Below, in pieces: positions 10,201 to 16,395 of a stretch of DNA of 64,000 nt. A program made the translations under genes and the position numbers. A model generated the notes under the pieces. That model had not been told where the DNA came from, made no database searches, and saw nothing but the letters and a program-made list of their open reading frames with translations. The stretch spans positions 248,001 to 312,000 of the forward strand of contig NZ_JASISU010000004.1 in the NCBI RefSeq assembly GCF_030063285.1. The letters are read 5' to 3'. The stretch is from Pseudarthrobacter sp. PS3-L1 (GTDB taxonomy: Bacteria; Actinomycetota; Actinomycetes; Actinomycetales; Micrococcaceae). Within the stretch, counting starts at the first letter, position 1. Every line of letters starts with the position of its first letter.

Positions 10201-11518
10201 CCGTACGCGGCCCAACGTGACGCTTGCAGTTGTCACAGCAAGCCTTCGGCACGCTGCCCGGATCGGGGAAACCATTCGGTTGCAGATGCCCAACCATCCT
10301 GAAGTGGCAGGCTTCTTCAGTGCGGGGAAGGATTCCTTCCGGGTTGTGGATCTGGAACGTGTGCAGGGAGTCGTCCGGGACCACATCATCTTTTCCCCTG
10401 GGTTCGGCAGGACACCGCACGGCCGCGCGCTGCACAACTTCGGTCCGCTCTCCGCATCTGGCGGTCGGGCAAAGTTTGCTCTCGCCATGTCACGGGCCCG
10501 GACATCCATGCATGTTCTCAGTTGTTTCCGGCCGGAGGACCTGGACCGGACGCGGCTGACCCATGGCGCCAAGGATTTTTACGAGTTGCTGGATCGGGAA
10601 CTTGCCGGGAACACCGATCTGGGTAGCCCAGCTTCGCGGGCCGTTGCCAGCGAACAGGCGCTGGGCGCCGATCCTCTGGTTGCTGACCTCGGAGAACGCC
10701 TGAGGGCGAGGGGTGCGCGGGTCTGGCACCAGTATGACGGTGTCGTGGACGTGGTCGCTGCGCCGGATCCGATCAGCACCATGGGCCGTCTCGACCACGA
10801 GATTCCTCGCCCCGTAGCCATCGAATCTGACGGCACAGAGAGATACCGCTCCATGAGTGTCCGTGAGCGCAGCCGCCTGCGTCCACAACTTCTCGAACGG
10901 CTCGGATGGCGCTATATGCCGCTATGGACCATTGAGGTATTTACCGATCCGTCAGCCTGTGCTGACAGGATCGCCGGGCACCTGGGACTCGAGAACTTTA
11001 CGAGTGCCCTGCAGCATGGACAAGGTGGTTTTTTTGACGAGGAACCAGCCGCGGTGCGCTCAGCAGTTTCCGATGGCGAGAACCTGCTGGCCGGGGTAGT
11101 GGACCGGCGAAGCCGGCCAGAGATCAACGCAGCAGAACTGGCGTCGGGGCAGGCAGTGCCAACAAACCAGTCAGAAAACAGTGACGGGCAACGCGCCGAC
11201 CTCCCTGGACGTGAGGATGGCAGCGTTGAGAGTGCTGATGGCAGTTCAAACGAGGACGCAGGCGATGGGACAGATGAGATGACCCGTGAGGTGGCCGAAC
11301 AGCAGGGACCCACGACTGTAGAGGGAGGGCAGTCCGCGGTGTCGACGCGTCCCGCAGAGGGCGCATCAAGCACCCCATCTGCGCCGACCGACCCTACGGG
11401 ATCTGCCAAGGTACTGCCGGACAAAGCGGCCGAAGATGATCCGCAGCGTTGGGCAGACGCACCTGAGAGCAACCATGATGAATGGCTCCGCGAGCAGCGT
11501 CCGCCGCACTGGGGCTAG
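7253..11518 (+). CDS. large SF1 helicase-like protein with DUF4011-like N-terminus and REase-like C-terminus
   Basis: 1421 residues. About 1-285 resembles the DUF4011-type N-terminal region (LSTLIRDRQQYLVAARASRNLRSKIFELANDRG...NPALVRHL). The helicase core is spread over about 290-1090 and is interrupted by a long charged region. Its ATPase motifs are altered. Walker A is PPGTGQTQT, with Gln308 where Lys is expected. Motif II reads VVILDAEAT (840-844) instead of DEAS/T. Motif III is GDDQIASP (863-870). Motif VI ALAMSRARTS (1076-1085) keeps both Arg. About 1130-1250 is a REase-like domain of the MTES_1575/Vsr type with VAIESDGTERY (Glu1191, Asp1193) and LLERLGWRYMPLW. From about 1255 the chain is acidic and low in complexity. 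Related helicase-nuclease fusions include anti-phage proteins, but this one sits beside housekeeping guaA. Role unknown. Confidence 0.8.
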   Translation: MPVWSRASRVGAEKKAVVSVGQGQSEVPEELEKWLSGLKPVTGADTMLRFTKTPEGSIDLTGAHPSGLAQLMAGRRTRLSTLIRDRQQYLVAARASRNLRSKIFELANDRGIDAGYFSAGTVLWTSAVGGKPQRVSAPVMLAAISLTTRPGEDDYELQLTEQASLNPALVRHLKTVHNIVFDVSAVTRMAYSTARFDPQPVLDRLTTLLSAIPGADVQHNLLVSTFADLSGNLDDPWINGNHPVVMALAGAKALASPEPDASRFPDLDQRDPAQELLLLDADADQQYVVDAARAGESLVVSSPPGTGQTQTALNTIGALVDAGRTVLVVGDRRAGLAEVAGRLEDLGLASALLELNGGTSPQQLKGQLVKAIVRNEKSMQPQLDNLHQTLASQRHALLDHVESLHNVRERWGCSPYQAMQSLAELTSIHPAPSTTVRLKRSVLDSIQDRQELATRLRRAAELGSFNRESTTSPWHGARLLTRKETEQAQNLARDVEEKLPALQKRMAAVADYAEIRLGSTFAEWGEQLELLMAVRGSLDKFTPDIFDRPVHDLISATASSSWRKERGIEMASMQRSRLRRVAKEYVRPGVHISDLHSSLVLVQEQRALWADYATSQRHPAVPSGLAEIDASHRALASALASLGQCLQHTDHGAGLETAEYPELMARVESLVADTATLETLPERTLLIQDMREHGLSELLSDLAEREVPAESVKAELELAWWQSALEAMISGDDYLAMSDGDALRKLEAEYRLADAAHVASGSYRIRWKLAEQWRKAIAEHPRQAEQLRNLLKDGRVSLAALSAQAAELIPKLIPVWSVSPYLMTGILPAEQHFDAVVILDAEATSLQAVLPSVARSKQVIAFGDDQIASPRSFTVGVEQLAAGEPAHQQVTSAYTALAAVLPTWKLRFVYRAVDEDLIRQLSKNFYDGGLRRLPEGQSATGLDRSLVVEYLPDGTGLPSAGHEGVESVVADVNRVVELVFEHARTRPNVTLAVVTASLRHAARIGETIRLQMPNHPEVAGFFSAGKDSFRVVDLERVQGVVRDHIIFSPGFGRTPHGRALHNFGPLSASGGRAKFALAMSRARTSMHVLSCFRPEDLDRTRLTHGAKDFYELLDRELAGNTDLGSPASRAVASEQALGADPLVADLGERLRARGARVWHQYDGVVDVVAAPDPISTMGRLDHEIPRPVAIESDGTERYRSMSVRERSRLRPQLLERLGWRYMPLWTIEVFTDPSACADRIAGHLGLENFTSALQHGQGGFFDEEPAAVRSAVSDGENLLAGVVDRRSRPEINAAELASGQAVPTNQSENSDGQRADLPGREDGSVESADGSSNEDAGDGTDEMTREVAEQQGPTTVEGGQSAVSTRPAEGASSTPSAPTDPTGSAKVLPDKAAEDDPQRWADAPESNHDEWLREQRPPHWG

Positions 11519-11525
11519 AGCGTGA

Positions 11526-11559
11526 CCGGGGTGGCGCGACGGCTGTAGCGGCACCCCGG
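11526..11559. terminator. weak hairpin between converging genes
   Basis: CCGGGGTG and CACCCCGG form an 8-bp stem around an 18-base loop in the 44-bp gap between the helicase-like gene and the SAF gene. No T-run is present. It could serve either strand. Confidence 0.35.
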
Positions 11560-11562
11560 GCC

Positions 11563-12264
11563 CTACCTGGGGGGATCCATCACAAAAAAGAGTTTTCCGC
11601 GGATGGACGCACCAGCCAACATGTCATTTTGATTCGGTGTAGCCGCTACCACTATGAGTCCATCCGCGTCCGCGGTTGCCAGCCAGGCGTCCCCGCCGCC
11701 CGATTCCGAGGTCCACAGCACGGGTACCGAACGCGCCAGGACTTCCGGTGGGGTTGTCGCGCCGGTTGCATCTTCTCCAGCACGGATGATCGTCACGAGG
11801 TGGCCGGGCGAGAGTAGCTGGACTGCCGTGGGATCTGCCATCCGCAGGGGGACGGCTGTGGAGCCAGGCGGCGCGCCTGCTAGAAGCCCAGGGCCCAGCA
11901 GAAGTCCAGGCCAGAGAATCTGATGCGTGGACAGCGGTGCGGCCAGTTGTTTTCCGATCGCCTCAGATGGTTCCGTTATCCCGGCGACAGCAAGTTCTGC
12001 GGGCACGTTGACAGCCAAGAGGTCTGCCGCCGTGAGTGTGGTTCCAACCGGCAGATCCCTCGCCGCTCCGATCACGGAGGCTGATGCTGCTGGCGATGGA
12101 GTCAACTGGACCACGGTGAGCCCCGCCGCAGCACACAGGAGCAGCGACATCACAAACCGTCTGTTATGGCTCAGCCACCCCCGATGCCAACGAACACCTG
12201 CCCTGGAGTAGGCAGTACGGGGACGCACACGGTTGCGGGTTTTGTTCATGTGGGTTCTGGCCAT
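11563..12264 (-). CDS. SAF domain protein, single membrane anchor (CpaB/RcpC-like)
   Basis: 233 residues. A basic N-terminus (MNKTRNRVRPRTAYSRAGVR) precedes one membrane helix (FVMSLLLCAAAGLTVVQL, about 38-55). A SAF domain follows at about 62-125: VIGAARDLPVGTTLTAADLLAVNVP...AIGKQLAAPLSTHQILWPGLL. The rest is an extracytoplasmic tail with VPLRMADPTAVQLLSPGHLVTII, the pattern seen in CpaB/RcpC Flp-pilus proteins and related SAF proteins. No other pilus genes are visible, so a pilus role is not supported. It is downstream of the FmdB-like gene on the same strand (70-bp gap). Confidence 0.8.
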   Translation of the reverse strand: MARTHMNKTRNRVRPRTAYSRAGVRWHRGWLSHNRRFVMSLLLCAAAGLTVVQLTPSPAASASVIGAARDLPVGTTLTAADLLAVNVPAELAVAGITEPSEAIGKQLAAPLSTHQILWPGLLLGPGLLAGAPPGSTAVPLRMADPTAVQLLSPGHLVTIIRAGEDATGATTPPEVLARSVPVLWTSESGGGDAWLATADADGLIVVAATPNQNDMLAGASIRGKLFFVMDPPR

Positions 12265-12334
12265 GCCAGAACAGTAGTCACAGGCCGTGCAGTTCCACCT
12301 CAGCGGCAGCAGCTATGTGGACAACGTACTGCGC

Positions 12335-12622
12335 TTAGGACGTACTTGCCGGTGCCGGTGCCGGTGCCGGTGCCGGTGCGGTAGGGGCGGCAGGCGCTGG
12401 TGCAGCAGACGACGCTGGTGCAGGTCCGACAGTTGACCCTTTGGTTTCACGTGAGTCTGTCCGGTAGAAACCAGAGCCCTTGAAGACCACGCCAACGCTG
12501 TTGAATTTCTTGCGGAGGGTTCCGCCGCACTCCGGGCAGTCGGTCAGGGTGCTGTCGCTGAACGCCTGAACGATGTCGAAGGCGTGGCCGCAATCTTTGC
12601 AGGCGTAGGCATACGTGGGCAC
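12335..12622 (-). CDS. FmdB family zinc-ribbon protein, Ruc-like
   Basis: 95 residues. The N-terminal 40 are an FmdB zinc ribbon: MPTYAYACKDCGHAFDIVQ with Cys8/Cys11 and CPECGG with Cys29/Cys32. The rest is disordered and Ala/Pro-rich, ending in a run of AP repeats. M. tuberculosis Rv0991c (Ruc), in the equivalent position next to a 5-formyl-THF cyclo-ligase and galU, is a redox-regulated chaperone and belongs to the HrcA heat-shock regulon (published knowledge). A CIRCE-like operator lies about 85 bp upstream here, which supports the same role. Start ATG with GAGGAGGACC upstream. The AP tail is encoded by a perfect hexanucleotide repeat. Confidence 0.88.
   Translation of the reverse strand: MPTYAYACKDCGHAFDIVQAFSDSTLTDCPECGGTLRKKFNSVGVVFKGSGFYRTDSRETKGSTVGPAPASSAAPAPAAPTAPAPAPAPAPASTS
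12348..12377. repeat. five tandem copies of GCCGGT
   Basis: Five perfect 6-bp units lie inside the 3' end of the FmdB-like gene and encode its Ala-Pro tail. Unit gain or loss would keep the frame and change only tail length. Confidence 0.9.
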
Positions 12623-12706
12623 GACTGGTCCTCCTCATGGACAGATATAAGGTCCTGGCGGCCAGTGGAACTCCTAGAGGAGTATCCGCAACACCCGGTG
12701 GGTGCT

Positions 12707-12733
12707 TTGGCAGTCTCAGGGCCTGAGTGCTAA
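12707..12733 (-). promoter_or_regulatory. CIRCE-like HrcA operator upstream of the FmdB/Ruc-like gene
   Basis: Plus-strand TTGGCAGTC, nine bases, then GAGTGCTAA. The CIRCE consensus is TTAGCACTC-N9-GAGTGCTAA: the right arm matches 9/9, the left arm 7/9, and the spacing is exact. It lies between the cyclo-ligase stop (12736) and the FmdB-like start (12622), both read on the minus strand. A second short palindrome, ACTCCT-AG-AGGAGT, is at 12670-12683 closer to the gene. HrcA binding is inferred. Confidence 0.75.
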
Positions 12734-12735
12734 TT

Positions 12736-13371
12736 CTAGCACCGGGAATCTGGGCAGAGAGAGGTGATGCCATCAGGGGTAAGTGCCAGCTTCAGTCTGA
12801 AATCAAAAGATTCTGTAGCGATAGTGCCTGCGGGAAGGATTTCTGCCGTGTAGACAACTGCAGCGGTTGGCGGCAAAGCTCCGGCATCCAGGGAGGCAAA
12901 AAACCTGTCGTAGTAGCCGCCACCCTGCCCTACTCGATGGCCGGAAAGATCAACAGCGGTAGCTGGCGCCAGGATCCCCGTTGCGTGGCGTAGCCAGCTC
13001 GTTGGCCTGCGGACACCAACGGGTTCAAGGACCGGGGCGTACTGGCTGCGCTCAAAAGTTGTCGAAGGTGTCCACGCAACCCAACTGAGCAGTCCCTGCT
13101 GTTCGCAGACCGGCAGCATCACTGTATAGCCAGCACCATGGAGCTGCCACAGCAGTGCGTTTGTGGGGGGCTCGACGTCGACCCCCAGGTACGCGCCGAT
13201 TAATCCATCGCGCCGGGCAGGGAGTCCCTTGATCCACCCTAGGCCGTGCCGGGCAAGTCCGGCTTCCGCGAGGTCGATCTCTTCAGGAGTCAGCCCGCGA
13301 CGGGCTGTTCGATGCCGGGTACGCAACTGGGCCTTGGCCGCTGAAATGGGATTGCTGCCTGGGCTAGGCAT
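12736..13371 (-). CDS. 5-formyltetrahydrofolate cyclo-ligase
   Basis: 211 residues from the ATG at 13371, which has AGGGGAGGA nine bases upstream; the open frame extends further but without a comparable start signal. It converts 5-formyl-THF to 5,10-methenyl-THF with ATP. Family signature is GILAPATAVDLSGHRVGQGGGYYDRF, with GQGGGYYD at 138-145. Early basic residues (AAKAQLRTRHRTARRGL) match the ATP-binding N-terminus. It is divergent from galU, as in mycobacteria (Rv0992c/galU). Confidence 0.92.
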   Translation of the reverse strand: MPSPGSNPISAAKAQLRTRHRTARRGLTPEEIDLAEAGLARHGLGWIKGLPARRDGLIGAYLGVDVEPPTNALLWQLHGAGYTVMLPVCEQQGLLSWVAWTPSTTFERSQYAPVLEPVGVRRPTSWLRHATGILAPATAVDLSGHRVGQGGGYYDRFFASLDAGALPPTAAVVYTAEILPAGTIATESFDFRLKLALTPDGITSLCPDSRC

Positions 13372-13452
13372 CGTTGGCCATCCTCCCCTGAGTCGAAAGC
13401 TGATGTTTTGCTCTGCATAGTGAGCACATTTCGGGATGGAACCTGTCTCCGT

Positions 13453-13458
13453 TACATT
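13453..13458 (+). promoter_or_regulatory. -10 box of galU, leaderless type
   Basis: TACATT ends six bases before the GTG at 13465. No Shine-Dalgarno is visible, so a leaderless galU mRNA is likely. Confidence 0.45.
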
Positions 13459-13464
13459 AGTCCA

Positions 13465-14370
13465 GTGACTACACATAACACTCGCGTGCGTAAGGCCGTC
13501 ATTCCCGCAGCGGGCCTCGGGACCCGGTTCCTTCCGGCTACCAAGGCCATGCCCAAAGAAATGCTCCCGGTGGTGGACAAACCTGCCATCCAGTACGTGG
13601 TGGAAGAAGCCGTCTCAGTAGGGCTGACGGATGTCCTGATGATCACCGGCCGCAGCAAGCGTGCGCTGGAGGACCACTTCGACAGGGTCCCGGCGCTGGA
13701 AGCCACGCTTGAGGCCAAGGGCGACAAGACCAAGCTCGCCTCCGTCCAGGCTGCGACAAAGCTGGGAGATATCCACTACGTCCGCCAGGGTGATCCCATG
13801 GGCCTCGGGCATGCCGTATTGCGTGCAAAGCAGCACGTGGGAGACGAGCCATTCGCGGTTCTTCTGGGTGATGACCTGATCGACGCCCGTGATGAGCTCC
13901 TCAGCGTCATGATTGACGTGCAGGCAAAGACCGGCGGCTCTGTCGTTGCTCTGATCGAAGTAGAGCCGTCACAGATCAGTGCCTATGGATGCGCCGACAT
14001 TTCCGTTGTTGAGGGCGAGAACTACGTCCGAATCAACAAGTTGGTTGAAAAGCCGGACGTCGCGGACGCACCCTCCAACCTTGCAGTGATTGGACGCTAC
14101 GTCCTGCACCCCTCAGTCTTCGAGGTCCTTGAGCACACCGCTCCAGGCCGTGGCAATGAGATTCAGCTCACCGACGCGCTGCAGGAACTTGCGGCGGGCG
14201 AAGGTGAGGGAAGCGGTGTCTACGGCGTCGTGTTCCGCGGACGGCGCTACGACACCGGGGATAAACTGAGTTACCTCAAGGCATGTGTGCAGCTCGCCAT
14301 CGACAGCGAAGACCTGGGCCCCGGTCTTCGCGAGTGGCTCCCCGGCTTCACCGCCGGCCTGGCCAAGTAA
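13465..14370 (+). CDS. galU: UTP-glucose-1-phosphate uridylyltransferase
   Basis: 301 residues from the GTG at 13465. It makes UDP-glucose from glucose 1-phosphate and UTP. Nucleotidyltransferase motif AVIPAAGLGTRFLPATKAMPKEMLPVVDKP is at residues about 10-39; the metal-binding LLGDDLID and the sugar-phosphate contacts VEKP and GNEIQLTDAL follow. Earlier in-frame codons exist, but they lie upstream of the -10 box, and homologues start close to the basic RVRKAVIPAAG. The acetyltransferase gene begins six bases after the stop. In mycobacteria a moeA-like gene (glp) lies between these two; it is absent here. Confidence 0.95.
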   Translation: MTTHNTRVRKAVIPAAGLGTRFLPATKAMPKEMLPVVDKPAIQYVVEEAVSVGLTDVLMITGRSKRALEDHFDRVPALEATLEAKGDKTKLASVQAATKLGDIHYVRQGDPMGLGHAVLRAKQHVGDEPFAVLLGDDLIDARDELLSVMIDVQAKTGGSVVALIEVEPSQISAYGCADISVVEGENYVRINKLVEKPDVADAPSNLAVIGRYVLHPSVFEVLEHTAPGRGNEIQLTDALQELAAGEGEGSGVYGVVFRGRRYDTGDKLSYLKACVQLAIDSEDLGPGLREWLPGFTAGLAK

Positions 14371-14376
14371 ACTCCT

Positions 14377-14994
14377 GTGGCGATCGGCCCGGTGTGGCCG
14401 GTCACGCTGCGGTCAGGAGACATTGGCCTACGGCCCATCCACTACCGAGACAAAGGCGAGTGGATGGCCGTAAGATCGCGTAACAACGTCTGGTTGGCGC
14501 CGTGGGAAGCTTCCAATCCGGCCCCCGGTGGCGGCCTTCCCAATTACCGCCAGATGGTGCGGGGGCTCAAGGTACAGGCGGCCCAGTCCACCGCCCTTCC
14601 CTTCCTGATCACGGAAGTGGCCCCTGGGCACCGCAATCCGGTTATTGTAGGGCAGCTCACGGTTTCTTCGATTCTTTGGGGATCAGCCCTCACGGCCACC
14701 CTTGGATACTGGGTGGATCAGGCCAGGGCAGGGCGCGGTATTGTGCCGACCGCGGTGGCCATGGCAACCGACTACTGTTTCCAGGGCCTTGGCCTGCACA
14801 GAATGGAAATCAACATCCGGCCGGAGAACGCTCCAAGCCTGCGGGTCGTCGAGAAGCTTGGATTCAGGGATGAAGGCGTGCGTCGCAGGTATCTCCACAT
14901 CGATGGGGAATGGGCAGACCACCGCAGTTTTGCCCTCACTGCAGAAGATTTCCCGGACGGGGTCCTTGCGAGGTTTCTGTCATCGCGACGGTGA
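14377..14994 (+). CDS. GNAT acetyltransferase, RimJ/RimL type
   Basis: 205 residues, GTG start six bases after galU. GNAT fold with the RimJ/RimL pattern: LRPIHYRDKGEWMAVRSRNNVWLAPWEAS near the N-terminus, the acetyl-CoA loop region GYWVDQARAGRGIVPTAVAMATDYCF (a divergent Q/RxxGxG/A) and IRPENAPSLRVVEKLGFRDEGVRRRYLHIDG. Likely an N-terminal amino-group acetyltransferase acting on a ribosomal or other protein; the substrate is unknown. The position between galU and SepX corresponds to Rv0995 (annotated rimJ) in M. tuberculosis. Confidence 0.88.
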   Translation: MAIGPVWPVTLRSGDIGLRPIHYRDKGEWMAVRSRNNVWLAPWEASNPAPGGGLPNYRQMVRGLKVQAAQSTALPFLITEVAPGHRNPVIVGQLTVSSILWGSALTATLGYWVDQARAGRGIVPTAVAMATDYCFQGLGLHRMEINIRPENAPSLRVVEKLGFRDEGVRRRYLHIDGEWADHRSFALTAEDFPDGVLARFLSSRR

Positions 14995-15075
14995 TCGCGT
15001 GCGGGGAGCAGCTTCCACACGACACACCGGAGCTAATGCGCACCGGTCACCATCATTGCTCCTAACGTTTTGACT

Positions 15076-16059
15076 GTGGACTTTCCCCTAAGCAGCTCAG
15101 TGATCTTCGTTGTTGCTTTTTTGCTGTGGATTTTTTGGGTCGCCCCCTTTGTCCTCAGGAATCGATCAAGCCAATTACTGGCCGCAGCGGCTGATGCCCC
15201 CGGAGAGAGCTTTCCGGAACCCCGTCGGGAGCCTCCCGCCGGCGCAGTCTTCAATGTTGCACCACAGCAGGAGAAAACCATGGAGCCGAGCCACGGCAAC
15301 AGCGGGACGAGTAAGCCCATCCGCGACGTCGTCTCAGACCGGAAGGCTTCCCCTGCCCCGCTTCGCATCCGCTACGACCGCATGGCTATTTTTTTGGTCG
15401 GTGTTGTGGCCTTGTTGACCAGCCTCGTCTCTGCCCTGCTCATGCTGGTGGGCGGTGGTAACGCTTTGCTTTCGGCCATGGCGTTCCTGGTAGCCGGCGG
15501 CGCAGTTGCCGTCTTGCGTACACTCGCGATGCGGGACCGCAGCCGGAAAGTCGATGCTGCCTTCCGGTCGGCGATGGGTCCGTCGGGTAGCCACTCCGCG
15601 AACCTCCGCCAGGAGGCCGCTACTTCCCCGGAAGACGCCCCGCCAACAGAGGGTGACACCACTGACCTACACCAGGGATCCGACGCCGAGCTGTTTAACG
15701 CAGAGGCGCCGGAACCTGCGGTACCGTTTACCGCTGCGGAACTGCGTGAAGCGGCAATGGTCGTGGCAGAGGGTGCCGCTGTCGAAACACCCCAGCCGTC
15801 CGCGAATCCTGATGTGGCCGCAGGACTCCAGTTTCAAGGACGGGAGTGGGAGCCGGTAGAGGTACCGAAGCCCGTGTACGTTGCTGCTGCTAAGGCTCCA
15901 AGGGCTGCGCCGCAGCCCCTTGACCTGCCCGAGGCCCCCAAGGCGGCGGGCAAGCCCTTGTTGAAGCAGCCAGCGGGTGCAGAACAGGCCGACTCGGTGG
16001 CCCAGCGGGCAACGGCCCTCGGCAATCTTGATGATGTCCTCCAGCGGCGCCGGGCCTGA
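15076..16059 (+). CDS. sepX: SepX/GlpR-like divisome membrane protein
   Basis: 327 residues from a GTG at 15076 that follows a TAACGT box by seven bases; a TTG at 15070 is an alternative. N-terminal helix SSVIFVVAFLLWIFWVAPFVLR (about 7-27), a polar stretch, then two helices at about 103-148 (MAIFLVGVVALLTSLVSALLMLV and LLSAMAFLVAGGAVAVLRT), then a long acidic, Pro/Ala-rich cytoplasmic tail. This layout and the galU-rimJ-glpR synteny match SepX/GlpR. In Streptomyces and Corynebacterium that protein works in cell division, with GlpR binding the MoeA-like Glp. Sequence similarity outside the helices is low, so identification leans on context. Confidence 0.65.
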   Translation: MDFPLSSSVIFVVAFLLWIFWVAPFVLRNRSSQLLAAAADAPGESFPEPRREPPAGAVFNVAPQQEKTMEPSHGNSGTSKPIRDVVSDRKASPAPLRIRYDRMAIFLVGVVALLTSLVSALLMLVGGGNALLSAMAFLVAGGAVAVLRTLAMRDRSRKVDAAFRSAMGPSGSHSANLRQEAATSPEDAPPTEGDTTDLHQGSDAELFNAEAPEPAVPFTAAELREAAMVVAEGAAVETPQPSANPDVAAGLQFQGREWEPVEVPKPVYVAAAKAPRAAPQPLDLPEAPKAAGKPLLKQPAGAEQADSVAQRATALGNLDDVLQRRRA

Positions 16060-16131
16060 TCGCCTGCGCCGTGGCTGTGATTCGCGCTGCAGCTGAAATA
16101 TTTGTAGCCTAAGCACACACGTTCCGGACCC

Positions 16132-16204
16132 GGGGCTATAGCTCAGTTGGTAGAGCGCTTCGTTCGCATCGAAGAGGTCAGGAGTTCGAATCTCCTTAGC
16201 TCCA
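16132..16204 (+). tRNA. tRNA-Ala (anticodon CGC)
   Basis: 73 nt cloverleaf. Acceptor GGGGCTA/TAGCTCC with one G-U pair, D arm GCTC-AGTTGGTA-GAGC, anticodon stem CTTCG/CGAAG around TTCGCAT, variable AGGTC, T arm AGGAG-TTCGAAT-CTCCT, discriminator A. The 3' CCA is not encoded. It reads GCG codons. No direct repeat of its 3' end was noticed nearby, so there is no sign of an integrated element. Confidence 0.95.
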
Positions 16205-16395
16205 CAGATTGCAGGGGTTGTACCCCTGCGCGTGGAATGAAGATACACCGTGGCTACATCTGCCACTGATCGACCATAGCCTGAACCGTAATATGCGCGG
16301 CGAGGAGCGGTTTTCCAGCATCCGCACACATACTCTTGGGGTAAGAAGCCCAGTCCCTGGACGCGCGTGTCGTTGCAGGGGAGTCGGGAGCTTCG

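Noticed and set aside
7253..11518. Calling the helicase-like gene part of a defence island
   Set aside because: Neighbours are guaA and ordinary metabolic genes; no other defence, toxin or mobility gene within 10 kb.
16132..16204. Integration (att) site of a mobile element at the tRNA
   Set aside because: No integrase gene and no second copy of the tRNA 3' end noticed up to corA.
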